The position numbers and the translations under genes are program-made. This document shows, one piece after another, positions 53,972 through 63,296 of a DNA stretch of 64,000 bases. Source of the stretch: Variovorax sp. UMC13 (lineage in GTDB: Bacteria > Pseudomonadota > Gammaproteobacteria > Burkholderiales > Burkholderiaceae_C); NCBI RefSeq assembly GCF_014170375.1, contig NZ_LZZW01000031.1:248001-312000 (forward strand), read 5' to 3'. How positions within the stretch are numbered: the stretch's first letter is position 1; every line of letters starts with the position of its first letter. The notes beneath the pieces were generated by a model that worked only from the letters and a program-made list of their open reading frames with translations, was not told the origin of the DNA and did not search any database.

Positions 53972-55699
53972 TCAGGCCACGCGCCGGTCGCCCACCGCGA
54001 AGCGCGCCGCCTCGGCCTTGATCAGGTCCGCGATCCGCTCGGTCAGCATCAGGGTCGGCATGTTGGTGTTGGCGCGCGGGATCGACGGCATGATCGACGA
54101 GTCGCACACCCGCAGCCCCTCCACACCGTGCACTCGGCCCGCGCCGTCGGTCACGGCCATCGGGTCGTCGGCCGCGCCCATCTTGCAGGTGCCCGAGGCA
54201 TGCCACACGCCGGCCACGCCGTTGCCCACGAACTCGGTGAGCTTGGCGTCGTCGGCCAGCAGGTCGTCGATGCGCACGCCCAGCGTGATCAGCCCGTGCA
54301 CGATCGCGCCGCGCAGCGGCCCGGCCCAGTCGAGCACAAAGGACAGCATGCCCATCTGGAAGGCGTTCCAGGCACCGGGTGCCGAGACCCGGCGCACGCG
54401 CTCCGAGTAGCTGGTGGGGAACACCGTGCCGCGCACGCCGTCGAGGTTCGCGTCGGCCAGCGCCTTGGCCGCGACCGTGAAGCCCTCCTTGAGCCGCGCC
54501 AGGTCGCGCGGGTCGGACAGCAGCCTGAAGTCCACCGCCGGCTCCTCGTTCGGATCGGCCGAGCGCAGCTTGACGGTGCCGCGCGAGTAGGACTTGTTGA
54601 CCCACACCAGCATCGTGCCCATGCGCTGCCCGATCGCATGCCAGGCGGTGCGGCCGATGATGGCCACGTGCATGTCGCCCGCGGGTGCGTCGGGGATGCT
54701 CTTGGAGGTGTAGCGCAGCAGCGCCTGGTCGTGGTGCTCGGCCAGGTCCTTCATGCGCGAGGCGGGCGGCAGGTAGGTCGAGACGGCCGTCAGCGGGTGC
54801 TCCATCAGGTTCGCGCCCACGCCGGGCCGGTCGGCCTTCACCGTGATGCCCAGCGCCTCGAGGTCGGCGGCCGGGCCGATGCCGCTGCGCAGCAGCAGCG
54901 CGGCCGAATGGATGCCACCCATGCAGACGATGGTCTGCGCCGCATGCAGCGGCTGACCGCCAGCCTCGGCGCCGACCACGCGGCCACCGTCGAACAGCAA
55001 ACGCTGCACCTGGGTGTCGGTGAGGATGCGCAGGTTCTGGCGCGCGCGCACCTCAGGCGTCAGGTAGACGATCGAGGCGGGCACGCGCTGGCCGTCGTCG
55101 CTGGTGGCGATCGCGGCCGGGAACACGCCGTCCTTCCACTCGCCGTTCTGGTCCGGATGCTGCGGATGGCCGCGCAGCCTGAGCGAGCGGCACACCGCCT
55201 GCACGAAGGGCGACACGCGGCCCGGCGCGAGCCGGCGCACCGGGACCGGCCCGGTCTGGCCGTGGTACTTGTCGTCGAAGTCGCAGTCGCGCTCCAGCTT
55301 GCGGAAGTACTGCAGCGCGAGCTCGCCGCTCCAGCCTTCGGCGCCGAGCCGCGCCCATTCGTCGTAGTCGTCGGGCGCGCCGCGGTTGGCCACCATCGCG
55401 TTGATGGCCGAGCCGCCGCCCAGCACGCGCGCCTGCTCGTAGCCGCGCGGCGTGCGGTGGGGCTGGCGCGTGGGCGCGCCGCTCACGGTGGCGACCAGCG
55501 CGGTCCAGAGGTTCTGCTTGTCGAGGTAGGCCAGGCCGGGGTAGCGGCTGCGGATGCTGTCGCTCATGGCATCGGGCCGCAGGTCGCGGCCGGCTTCCAC
55601 CAGCAGCACCTGCTTGTCCGCGCTCTCCGACAGCCGCGCGGCCAGCGCGCAGCCCGCGGTGCCGCCGCCCAGGATCAGGTAGTCGATCTTCCGGGCCAT
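53972..55699 (-). CDS. GMC-family FAD alcohol oxidoreductase
   Basis: A 575-residue flavoenzyme of the GMC family. The FAD-binding LILGGGTAGCALAARLSE is at the N-terminus; GMC signature 1 is LGGGSAINAMVANRGAPDDY; the catalytic His lies in WHASGTCKMG; the C-terminus is PRANTNMPTLMLTERIAD. It lacks a signal peptide, so it acts in the cytosol. GMC enzymes oxidise sugar or polyol alcohols to aldehydes or ketones. It is the last gene of the operon with the CUT2 transporter and an aldehyde dehydrogenase, which could carry the product on to an acid. Its start overlaps the binding-protein stop (TGATG). Confidence 0.9.
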   Translation of the reverse strand: MARKIDYLILGGGTAGCALAARLSESADKQVLLVEAGRDLRPDAMSDSIRSRYPGLAYLDKQNLWTALVATVSGAPTRQPHRTPRGYEQARVLGGGSAINAMVANRGAPDDYDEWARLGAEGWSGELALQYFRKLERDCDFDDKYHGQTGPVPVRRLAPGRVSPFVQAVCRSLRLRGHPQHPDQNGEWKDGVFPAAIATSDDGQRVPASIVYLTPEVRARQNLRILTDTQVQRLLFDGGRVVGAEAGGQPLHAAQTIVCMGGIHSAALLLRSGIGPAADLEALGITVKADRPGVGANLMEHPLTAVSTYLPPASRMKDLAEHHDQALLRYTSKSIPDAPAGDMHVAIIGRTAWHAIGQRMGTMLVWVNKSYSRGTVKLRSADPNEEPAVDFRLLSDPRDLARLKEGFTVAAKALADANLDGVRGTVFPTSYSERVRRVSAPGAWNAFQMGMLSFVLDWAGPLRGAIVHGLITLGVRIDDLLADDAKLTEFVGNGVAGVWHASGTCKMGAADDPMAVTDGAGRVHGVEGLRVCDSSIMPSIPRANTNMPTLMLTERIADLIKAEAARFAVGDRRVA

Positions 55700-56859
55700 C
55701 ACTGCTTGCCGCCCCAGCGCTGCGGGTAGCCCGGCATCTTCTCGCAGCCGCACATCGAGTAATGCAGCGGCGGCAGCTTCTCGTTGACGTACAGCGGCAG
55801 CTCCTTGGCGGTGATGCTCGGCTGCGGCAGCACCCAGGTCGGGCCCGGCAGCGGTTCGCCCTTGAGGGTCTTGAGCGCGGCGATCACGGCGGTGCGCCAC
55901 TGGTAGGCCGGGTAGGTCGGCGCGATGCCCTTGAAACCGTTCTTCTTCCAGGCCTGCAGGTAGTCCTGCTGGTCCTCGCCGGTGATGACCGGGTACGGCT
56001 GGCCCGCGTCCTCGAAGGCCTCGGCCACGGCGACCGACACGGCGCCGAGGTCGACCCACACCGCGTCGATCTTGCCGCTGCGGCTCAGGTAGTCGGCCAC
56101 GGTGGCCTTGGTCTTGGCGCGGTCGCCGCCCACGAACTCGTTGCCCACCACCTTGAGGCCGGCATCGTCGAACACCTTCTTCGCGGCGGCCCAGCGGGTC
56201 TCGAACAGGTCCACGCCCGGCGCGGTGCGCAGCACCAGCACCTTGCCGCCCTTGGGTGCGTTGGCCGCGATGAAGTCGGCGCCGACCTTGCCCCAGGCAT
56301 AGCCGCCGACCGAACGCACGGCCGTGACCGGGCACAGGCTGTTGACCGAGCGGTCGAAGGTCACGACCGGCAGCTTCTTGCAGGCCTCCTCCACCGCCGG
56401 CGTGAGCGCGGCCGAGGTGTTGGGCGAGACGATCAGCGCATCGCACTTGCCGCTGTTCACCAGCGAGCGGATGTCGGAGATCTGCTTCTCGTCCTTGCCC
56501 TGCGCGTCGGCGTATTCGAAGCCCTTGATGTCGGCCTTGTTGAGCTCGACCTCGGCCTGCATGGTGTTCCATCCCACCACGCGCCAGGGGTTGCCCACGC
56601 TGGCGTTCGAGAAGCACAGCGTGTAGGGGCCCTTCTTCTTGTACTTGGCGGTGTCGATGTTCTTGCCGCCGATGTGCTGCAGCCAGGGCTGGTCGGCCGG
56701 GCCTTCGGGCTTGGTGGCCATGAGCTGGGCCTGGGCCTGCATCTCCTGGTCGACATTGACGTTGGCGACCTGCGCGAAGGCGCCCGCGGGGGCGGCGAGC
56801 GCGAGCACCAGGGCGCCGCAACGCAGCGCTTGCTGCCGGAGGGAGGGGGTGAAATTCAT
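55699..56859 (-). CDS. CUT2-type sugar-binding protein of ABC transporter
   Basis: A 386-residue periplasmic binding protein of the RbsB/Peripla_BP_4 family. A signal peptide (cleavage after GAFA) is followed by YTLCFSNASVGNPWRVVGWN, DIRSLVNSGKCDALIVSPNTSAALTPAVEEA and VTFDRSVNSLCPVTAV, all in the usual order. The Cys-containing C-terminus (MCGCEKMPGYPQRWGGK) is unusual for this family. The ligand is probably a sugar or polyol. An AGGAGACACC ribosome site precedes the ATG at 56859. Confidence 0.88.
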   Translation of the reverse strand: MNFTPSLRQQALRCGALVLALAAPAGAFAQVANVNVDQEMQAQAQLMATKPEGPADQPWLQHIGGKNIDTAKYKKKGPYTLCFSNASVGNPWRVVGWNTMQAEVELNKADIKGFEYADAQGKDEKQISDIRSLVNSGKCDALIVSPNTSAALTPAVEEACKKLPVVTFDRSVNSLCPVTAVRSVGGYAWGKVGADFIAANAPKGGKVLVLRTAPGVDLFETRWAAAKKVFDDAGLKVVGNEFVGGDRAKTKATVADYLSRSGKIDAVWVDLGAVSVAVAEAFEDAGQPYPVITGEDQQDYLQAWKKNGFKGIAPTYPAYQWRTAVIAALKTLKGEPLPGPTWVLPQPSITAKELPLYVNEKLPPLHYSMCGCEKMPGYPQRWGGKQ

Positions 56860-56938
56860 GAGGGTGTCTCCTGTGGATCTGTTGTGGGAACGGGATGGAA
56901 AAAGTGGCGTCGTGTTCACTGCATGCGAGGCCTCCGTG

Positions 56939-57883
56939 TTAGCGGCGCTGGTGGCGCCAGGCCGTGAGGGCCGCGGCGCCGATCAGGATCAGCCCCTGCA
57001 CAGCCACCCGCAGCGGCTCGGAGAAGCCCAGCAGGTTGAGCACGGTGAACAGCGTGTAGAGCGTGAGCGCGCCGATGCAGGCGCCCGGGATCGAGCCGCG
57101 CCCGCCCAGCAGCACCACGCCGCCGATCACGGCCGCGGCGATGGCCTGCAGGTCGTAGCCCGTGCCGACATCGACCGACACGCCCGAGAAGCCGCCCAGC
57201 AGGATGCCCGCCGTGACGGCCGACAGCGAAGACAGCACGAAGGCCGCCACCCGCACCCGCCGCACCGGCGCGCCCGCGAGCTCGGCCGCCACCGGGTTGT
57301 CGCCGATCATCAGCACCAGCCGGCCGAAGTTGGTGCGATGCATCAGCCAGTGGTACAGCGCGACGAAGCCCACCAGCACGATCACCGCGATGGGCAGCGT
57401 GCCGGTGATGGGCATGTCGCGCAGCACGCCGCGGCCCAGGTAGCGCAGGTTGGGCGGCAGGTAGCCCGAGGGCGCCCCGCCCGACCAGACCATGGCCAGG
57501 CCCTTGATCGACAGCAGCCCGCCCAGCGTCGCGATGATCGAGGGCACCTTGAGCTGGGTGACGATCAGGCCGTTGAGCAGGCCCACCGCCAGGCCCATGC
57601 CGTAGACCGCGGCCACGGCGGTCCAGGTCATCGACGGATCGCCGTTGGTGATCAGCGCGCAGCCGATCACCACCAGCGTGATCAGCGCGCCCGAGGACAG
57701 GTCGAAGCCGCCGGCGATCAGCACGAAGGACGCGCCGCAGGTCAGGATCACCAGCGGTGCCGCGCGCTGCAGGAAGCTCATGAAGCCCGGCGCCGTCTGG
57801 TAGAGCGGGCTCATGCACACCATCGTGGCCAACAGCACGAGCAGCAGCACCAGCGCCGGATTTACTTTGCGGAGCCGCTTCAT
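56939..57883 (-). CDS. CUT2-type ABC sugar transporter permease
   Basis: A 314-residue permease of the RbsC/BPD_transp_2 family with 8-10 hydrophobic helices. It has GGFDLSSGALITLVVIGCAL and LNGLIVTQLKVPSIIATLGG near the N-terminal half, and AAAVIGGVVLLGGRGSIPGACIGAL near the C-terminus. With the permease at 57880 it should form a heterodimer. Its start overlaps the other permease's stop by ATGA. Confidence 0.9.
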   Translation of the reverse strand: MKRLRKVNPALVLLLVLLATMVCMSPLYQTAPGFMSFLQRAAPLVILTCGASFVLIAGGFDLSSGALITLVVIGCALITNGDPSMTWTAVAAVYGMGLAVGLLNGLIVTQLKVPSIIATLGGLLSIKGLAMVWSGGAPSGYLPPNLRYLGRGVLRDMPITGTLPIAVIVLVGFVALYHWLMHRTNFGRLVLMIGDNPVAAELAGAPVRRVRVAAFVLSSLSAVTAGILLGGFSGVSVDVGTGYDLQAIAAAVIGGVVLLGGRGSIPGACIGALTLYTLFTVLNLLGFSEPLRVAVQGLILIGAAALTAWRHQRR

Positions 57884-58845
57884 GCGACATGCCCCTTGTT
57901 GCGGAAGGTGTAGACCCCGACCGCCATGACCACGATCAGCCCGCGCAGCACCTGGCTCAGGAAGGCGTCGATCTGCAGCATGTTGAACACCGCGTCGAGG
58001 GTGGCGAACACGAACACGCCCGCCATGGTGCCGGCGATGCTGCCGCGCCCGCCGGCCAGCAGGGTGCCGCCGATGACCACGGCCGCGATCGAGTCGAGGT
58101 CGTAGCCGCCGTCGCGGCCGACCCAGGGCGTGCCCGCCCCCAGCCAGCTCGCGAGGTAGAGCCCGGCCAGGCCGGACATCAGGCCCGCCACCGCATGCGC
58201 GCCGATGGTCACGCGCGCGGTGCGGATGCCCGCGAGCCGCGCGCTGTCGGCGTTGCCGCCCACCGCGAACAGGTGCGCGCCCGCCACCGTGCGCGTGAGC
58301 GCCAGGGCCGCCGCGACCGCAACCGCCCCCAGCACCAGCACCGCGATCGGCACGCCGGCCACGCTGCCATAGGCCAGCGCCTGGTAGGCCTTGGGCACCT
58401 GGCCCTGCAACGAGGTGAAGGCCACGGTGAGCACGCCCTGCAGCACTAGGCCCACGCCCAGCGTCGCGATCAGCGGGCTCACGCCCAGCCGCGCGACCAG
58501 CAGGCCGTTGACCATGCCGACCGCGGCGGCCACGCCGAGCACGCCCACCACCGCATAGCCGATGGCACCGGTGTCGCCCTGCATGAAGTACGACGCGAGC
58601 ACCGCGCTCACGCTGATCAGGTTGGCCACCGACAGGTCGATCGAGCCGGCCAGGATCACGAAGTTCTGGCCCAGCGCCACCAGGCCCAGCGCGACCATGC
58701 GCTGCACCAGGCCCATCACGCCGGCCAGCGTGAGCTGCGCATGCTGGCCGGTCGCGATCGCGGTGCCGACGTAGACGCAGGCCGAGATCGCGACCAGCGT
58801 GATCGGGATCAGGTGGCGGCGCGCGAAATGCGGTTGCGCGCTCAT
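57880..58845 (-). CDS. CUT2-type ABC sugar transporter permease
   Basis: A 321-residue RbsC-type permease with about nine hydrophobic helices. Family motifs are LAGSIDLSVANLISVSAVLA, VNGLLVARLGVSPLIATLG and AAVVIGGTLLAGGRGSIAGTMAG. It is similar but not identical to the permease at 56939, so the channel is probably made of two different subunits. ATGA overlaps on both sides couple it to the ATPase and the second permease. Confidence 0.9.
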   Translation of the reverse strand: MSAQPHFARRHLIPITLVAISACVYVGTAIATGQHAQLTLAGVMGLVQRMVALGLVALGQNFVILAGSIDLSVANLISVSAVLASYFMQGDTGAIGYAVVGVLGVAAAVGMVNGLLVARLGVSPLIATLGVGLVLQGVLTVAFTSLQGQVPKAYQALAYGSVAGVPIAVLVLGAVAVAAALALTRTVAGAHLFAVGGNADSARLAGIRTARVTIGAHAVAGLMSGLAGLYLASWLGAGTPWVGRDGGYDLDSIAAVVIGGTLLAGGRGSIAGTMAGVFVFATLDAVFNMLQIDAFLSQVLRGLIVVMAVGVYTFRNKGHVA

Positions 58846-60365
58846 GCCGGCGCCCCTTCGGCCACGTCGTGCCGCACGGCCTGCGCAATGACGGCCTCTT
58901 CGGACGCACCCCGCGGCAGCTGCGCCACGATGCGCCCCAGCGCCATCACGCAGATGCGGTCGCACAGGCCGATGATCTCGGCCACGTCCGAGGACACCAC
59001 CAGCACCGCGCCGCCCGCGTCGGCGTAGTCGCGCAGCAGCCGGTAGATGGTGGCCTTGGCGCCCACGTCGATGCCGCGCGTGGGTTCGCAGACGATCCAC
59101 AGGCGCGGCTCGCGCGCCATCCAGCGGGCGACTATCACCTTCTGCTGGTTGCCGCCCGAGAGCGCGCCCACCGGCATCTCGAAATCGGCGGCGCGCACCT
59201 CCACCTTGTTCAGCAGCGCATCGATGCGGCTGCGGGCGCGTTGCGCACTCGCAGCACCCGCGAATGGCCCGGCCAGCGCACGCAGCGTGAGCGCCGCGTT
59301 GTCGCGCAGCGATTGCTGCAGGCCCAGGCCCTCGCGCTTGCGGTCGTCGGGCAGGTAGCCGATGCCGCGCCGCGCTGCCTCGCGCGGGCTGCGGGCCGCG
59401 CCCTTGCCGTCCCAGGCGCGCACCGTGCCGCGGGTGAAGCGGCGCTCGCCGTAGAGCGCGCGCGCCAGCTCGACCTTGCCCGAGGCTTCCAGCCCCGCGA
59501 CGCCCACGATCTCGCCCGCATGCAGGCGCAGGTCGATGCCGTGCAGCCGGTCGTTGCCGCCCTGCTCGACCGCCAGCACCTCGGCGCCCGGCGGCTGCGC
59601 GGCCGCGGGCGGATAGAAGTCGCTGAGCTCGCGCCCCACCATCAGCCGCACGATGCGGTCGACCGTGGCCTCGGCGGCCGGCAGCGTGGCCATCAACTGG
59701 CCGTCCTTGATGACCGAGATGTCGTCGGCCAGTGCCATCACCTCGGCCATGCGGTGCGAGATGTAGAGCATGGCCACGCCCGCGCGGCGCAGCTCGGCGA
59801 TCAGGTCGAAGAGCTTCTGCGACTCGACGTCGTCGAGCGCGGCCGTGGGTTCGTCGAGCACCAGGATGCGCGCGTCCAGCGACACCGCCTTGGCGATCTC
59901 GACCATCTGCTGTTCGGCCACCGAGAGCCGGCCGCATTCGGTGCGCGGGTCGATGTGGCAGCCGACCCGGCGCAGGGCCGCCTCGGCGCCGGCGTTCATC
60001 GCCTGCGTGTCGATCACGCCCCAGCGCGCGGGCTCGTGGCCCAGGAAGATGTTCTGGGCCACCGTGCGGTGCGGCAGCAGCGCGAGCTCCTGGTGGATGA
60101 TCGCGATGCCGGCGCGGCGCGCCTCCGACGGGTGGCCGAAGCGCACGGCCTGGCCGTCGATCCGGATCTCGCCGCCATCGGGCGCATGGATGCCGCCCAG
60201 CACCTTCATCAGCGTGGACTTGCCCGCGCCGTTCTCGCCGCAGATCGCATGCACCTGGCCGGCGCGGCACTGCAGGCTCACCTCGCGCAGCACGGTGACG
60301 GCGCCGAAGACCTTGCGGATCGCGCGCATCTCCAGCCGCGGCGCGTTGTCGTGTGGAGCGCTCAC
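58842..60365 (-). CDS. CUT2-type ABC sugar transporter ATPase (two ATPase domains)
   Basis: A 507-residue protein with two tandem ATPase domains, as in RbsA/MglA. The first has Walker A GENGAGKST, signature LSVAEQQ, Walker B ILVLDEPT and switch His in YISHRM. The second has a degenerate Walker A (GLEASGKVE) but an intact LSGGNQQ signature. That asymmetry is usual for the family. GTG 60365 overlaps the aldehyde dehydrogenase stop (GTGA). It energises the two permeases downstream. Confidence 0.9.
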   Translation of the reverse strand: MSAPHDNAPRLEMRAIRKVFGAVTVLREVSLQCRAGQVHAICGENGAGKSTLMKVLGGIHAPDGGEIRIDGQAVRFGHPSEARRAGIAIIHQELALLPHRTVAQNIFLGHEPARWGVIDTQAMNAGAEAALRRVGCHIDPRTECGRLSVAEQQMVEIAKAVSLDARILVLDEPTAALDDVESQKLFDLIAELRRAGVAMLYISHRMAEVMALADDISVIKDGQLMATLPAAEATVDRIVRLMVGRELSDFYPPAAAQPPGAEVLAVEQGGNDRLHGIDLRLHAGEIVGVAGLEASGKVELARALYGERRFTRGTVRAWDGKGAARSPREAARRGIGYLPDDRKREGLGLQQSLRDNAALTLRALAGPFAGAASAQRARSRIDALLNKVEVRAADFEMPVGALSGGNQQKVIVARWMAREPRLWIVCEPTRGIDVGAKATIYRLLRDYADAGGAVLVVSSDVAEIIGLCDRICVMALGRIVAQLPRGASEEAVIAQAVRHDVAEGAPA

Positions 60366-61747
60366 CCCACGAAGACCAGCTTGGCGTTGGTCAGCTCGCG
60401 TGCGCCCAGCGCGCCGAGTTCGCGGCCGAAGCCCGAGCCCTTGACGCCGCCGAAGGACGCCCGCGGGTCCGAGCGCACGAAGTCGTTGATGAACACCGCG
60501 CCCGCTTCCACCGCCGAGGCAAGCTTGTGCGCACGCTCGAGGTCGCGGCTCCAGATCGTCGCGCCCAGGCCGAACTCGGTGGCGTTGGCCAGCGCGATGG
60601 CTTCTTCGTCGGTCCTGAAGGTGAACAGCAACGCGACCGGGCCGAAGATCTCTTCCTGCACGATGGGCGCATCGTGCGACAGGCCCGCGATCACGGTGGG
60701 TGGGTAGAAATTGCCCGGGCCCTCGCCGGGCTGGCCGCCGCACAGCAGCGTGCCCCCTTGGGCCAGCGCGGCCTGCACCTGCGCATGCACGCTCTCGCGC
60801 AGGTCGGCGCGCGCCAGCGGGCCCAGTTGCGTGTCGGGCTGCAGCGGGTCGCCCATGCGCAGCGCCGAGGCGCGCGCGACGAAGGCCGCTTGGAACTTCT
60901 CGGCGATGGCCTCGTGAATGAAGAAGCGCTTGGCCGCGATGCAGCTCTGCGCGTTGTTGGAAAAACGCGAGGTCACGGCCAGCTGCACCGCGCGCTCGAA
61001 GTCCGCGTCCTCGCAGACGATGAAGGGGTCGGAGCCGCCCAGTTCGAGCACGGCCTTCTTGCCATGGGCACCCGCTTCCGCCGCCACCGCGCGGCCGGCC
61101 TGCGTGCTGCCGGTGACGGTCACGCTGCGCACGCGCGGGTCTGCCACCACGGCCGCCACCGCGCCGCGGCGGATCGCCAGGTTCAGGTACAGGCCGGGCG
61201 GCGCGCCGGCGTCGAGCACCAGCTGCTCCAGCGCACGGGCGCAGCCCTGCACCGTCTCGGCATGCTTGACCAGCACGGTGTTGCCCGCCAGCGCGGTGGG
61301 GATGAAGAAGCGCAGCACCTGCCAGAAGGGCAGGTTCCAGGGCATGACCGCGAACACCGGGCCCAGGGATTCGTAGACCACCCGGGCGTTCATGCCCTCG
61401 ATGGGCACGGGCGCCAGGTAGGCCGGGCCCTGGTCGGCGAAGTGGCGCGCACCCAGGGCGGCCTTCTTCACCTCGGCGATGGCCTCGCCGATGGGCTTGC
61501 CCATCTCGGTGGTGATGAGGCGGCCGTAGGTCTCGGCGCGCTGCTCGAGCAGGTCGCCCAGGCGGTGCAGCATCGCGCTGCGCTCGGCCATGGGCGTGCG
61601 CGACCAGGTCTTCCAGGTGGCGTGGGACTGCGCGACGCGGGCTTCGATCTCGGCCGAATCGTGGCCGGTGCTGGCCTCGATCAGTGCGCCGGTGGCGGGG
61701 TTGTGCGATTGGAAGACGGCGGGCTGGATGTCGGTAGGAAGGGCCAT
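60362..61747 (-). CDS. NAD(P)-dependent aldehyde dehydrogenase
   Basis: A 461-residue aldehyde dehydrogenase. The catalytic Cys lies in NNAQSCIAAKRF, the general-base Glu in VLELGGSDPF, and the Asn in MPWNLPFWQ; TGSTQAGRAVA is the cofactor loop. The N-terminus and PWNLPFWQVLRF place it near succinate-semialdehyde dehydrogenases (Sad/GabD). It is the first gene of the transporter operon, so it probably acts on the aldehyde made by the GMC enzyme. The substrate is inferred from context only. Confidence 0.88.
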   Translation of the reverse strand: MALPTDIQPAVFQSHNPATGALIEASTGHDSAEIEARVAQSHATWKTWSRTPMAERSAMLHRLGDLLEQRAETYGRLITTEMGKPIGEAIAEVKKAALGARHFADQGPAYLAPVPIEGMNARVVYESLGPVFAVMPWNLPFWQVLRFFIPTALAGNTVLVKHAETVQGCARALEQLVLDAGAPPGLYLNLAIRRGAVAAVVADPRVRSVTVTGSTQAGRAVAAEAGAHGKKAVLELGGSDPFIVCEDADFERAVQLAVTSRFSNNAQSCIAAKRFFIHEAIAEKFQAAFVARASALRMGDPLQPDTQLGPLARADLRESVHAQVQAALAQGGTLLCGGQPGEGPGNFYPPTVIAGLSHDAPIVQEEIFGPVALLFTFRTDEEAIALANATEFGLGATIWSRDLERAHKLASAVEAGAVFINDFVRSDPRASFGGVKGSGFGRELGALGARELTNAKLVFVG

Positions 61748-61936
61748 GGGATCGGGTCGCTCGGGGCGGTGTTCAGGGGATGCGTAGTGTTCCCAGTGCC
61801 CCCTGCCCTCTCAACGCCTATCCGCAGCGCTTATTCCAGCCGACGAGAAAAATAGGGTTAGCCCCGAGCTTTCTATTCCACATAGGGAGAAAACTCAGGC
61901 CCATGGAAGATTCGCTTGGCTAAAGTCAGGCCCACC
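61748..61936. promoter_or_regulatory. divergent regulatory region of the sugar/polyol operon
   Basis: These 189 bases separate the operon from its probable regulator. The right half is AT-richer and has two TATTCCA boxes (starting 61832 and 61874), two CAGGCCCA boxes and the pair AATAG/CTATT as possible operator parts. None is symmetrical enough to be called an operator with confidence. Confidence 0.45.
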
Positions 61937-63280
61937 ATGCAAAGCTTCGAGCGCATCGCCAACCTCCTGTCCAGCTTCGGCGAGGGCCAGGCGGAACTGC
62001 CGCTGGCCACGCTGCTGGCGCGCAGCGGCATCCCGCAGTCCTCGGGCTACAAGCTGGTCAACGCGCTGGTGGACGAGGGCTTCCTGCAGCGGCCGGCGCG
62101 CGGCATGCTCGCGCTGGGCCCGGCGGCCGCGGCCTTCTTCTTCGCGCCGCTGCGGGCCCTGGCGCCCGCCGGCGACCCGAGCATCTCGGGCGGCGTGCGC
62201 CACTACCCCGACGCCAGCGGCCGCGGCATGCCGCGCATGGCGCAGTGGAACCCGAACCTGCTCGACCTGGTGTCGACCACCCGCTTCCGGCGCGAGCCGC
62301 CCTTCGTGATCGGTTTCGCCAACGCCTCGAGCTCCAGCCCCTGGCGCGTGGCCATGGCGCGCAGCCTGATGGCCGCGGCGCAGCGCCAGCGCGACGTGGT
62401 CTCGCGCGTGATGGTGCGCGACGCCAGGGACGACCCGCGCCGCCAGATCGAGCAGCTGGCCGAGATGCGCGCGGAGCGCATGGACCTGTGCATCCTCAGC
62501 GCGGCCGCCAGCGACCACCCCGAGCTGCTGGCCGCGGTGCGCGGGCTCGGCGCCGCGGGCATCCCGGTGATCGGCGTCGACCGCCTCTGCGGCCAGCCCG
62601 AGGACATGGTGTCCTTCGTGACGGCGTCGGACGTGCTGGTCGGCCGCATGAGCGCGCTGTGGCTGGTCGAGCACCTGGGCGGCCGCGGCCGCATCCTGAT
62701 GCTCTGCGGCCGCGAGGACGCGAGCCCCTGCCGGCTGCGGCTGCAGGCCGCGATGGAGATCCTGGGCCTGCATCCGGACATCGAGGTGGTGGCGATCGAG
62801 TTCACCAACTGGGAGGCCAGCCTGGGCCATGCGATCGTGCAGCGCCACCTGGCCGAGGGCACGAAGTTCGACGGCGTGTGGTGCGACTCGGGCCTGCAGG
62901 GCGTGGGCTCGCTGCGCGCCTTCACCGAGGCCGGCTACAAGCGCGGCACCATCCCGCCGCACACCGGGGGCGAGGTCAACCTGATGTACAAGCTGGCCTT
63001 CCACCACAAGATCCCGCTGTGCGGCGTCGACTACCCCGCGGCCATGGGCGCGCTGAGCTTCCAGACCGCGCTCGACACGCTGTTCGGCCGCCAGGTGCCG
63101 CGCCGCGTCGAGGCCAACCTCGAGATCGTGATCTCGCGCGGCCACGAGACCGCCTCGGTCAAGGCCGACCTGTTCGCCGAGGAAAAGGTGCGCTGGGACC
63201 GCGAGGACGAATACGTGCACGCCTCGGGCTGGATACCCAGCAGCACCACGCCGAACGGGCGCAAGCCCTTCTTCGTGTGA
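61937..63280 (+). CDS. IclR-like helix-turn-helix fused to sugar-binding-protein-like sensor
   Basis: A 447-residue one-component regulator of unusual make-up. Residues about 3-70 are an IclR-type winged helix-turn-helix (FERIANLLSSFGEGQ, LLARSGIPQSSGYKLVNALVDEGFL). From about residue 110 the rest follows the Peripla_BP_4/RbsB pattern (VIGFANASSSSPWRVAMARSLM, LCILSAAASDHPELLAAV, IPVIGVDRLC, DGVWCDSGLQGVGSLRAF). It has no signal peptide, so the sensor works in the cytosol. It is divergent from an RbsB-type transporter operon and probably senses the same ligand. ATG 61937 is used; an in-frame TTG lies 21 bases upstream. Confidence 0.8.
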   Translation: MQSFERIANLLSSFGEGQAELPLATLLARSGIPQSSGYKLVNALVDEGFLQRPARGMLALGPAAAAFFFAPLRALAPAGDPSISGGVRHYPDASGRGMPRMAQWNPNLLDLVSTTRFRREPPFVIGFANASSSSPWRVAMARSLMAAAQRQRDVVSRVMVRDARDDPRRQIEQLAEMRAERMDLCILSAAASDHPELLAAVRGLGAAGIPVIGVDRLCGQPEDMVSFVTASDVLVGRMSALWLVEHLGGRGRILMLCGREDASPCRLRLQAAMEILGLHPDIEVVAIEFTNWEASLGHAIVQRHLAEGTKFDGVWCDSGLQGVGSLRAFTEAGYKRGTIPPHTGGEVNLMYKLAFHHKIPLCGVDYPAAMGALSFQTALDTLFGRQVPRRVEANLEIVISRGHETASVKADLFAEEKVRWDREDEYVHASGWIPSSTTPNGRKPFFV

Positions 63281-63296
63281 ACGCGGGGCCGGCCTG

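Noticed and set aside
53972..56821. A 949-residue frame fusing the GMC enzyme to more sequence
   Set aside because: The GMC FAD motif begins at the ATG at 55699. The added part is an out-of-frame reading of the binding-protein gene.
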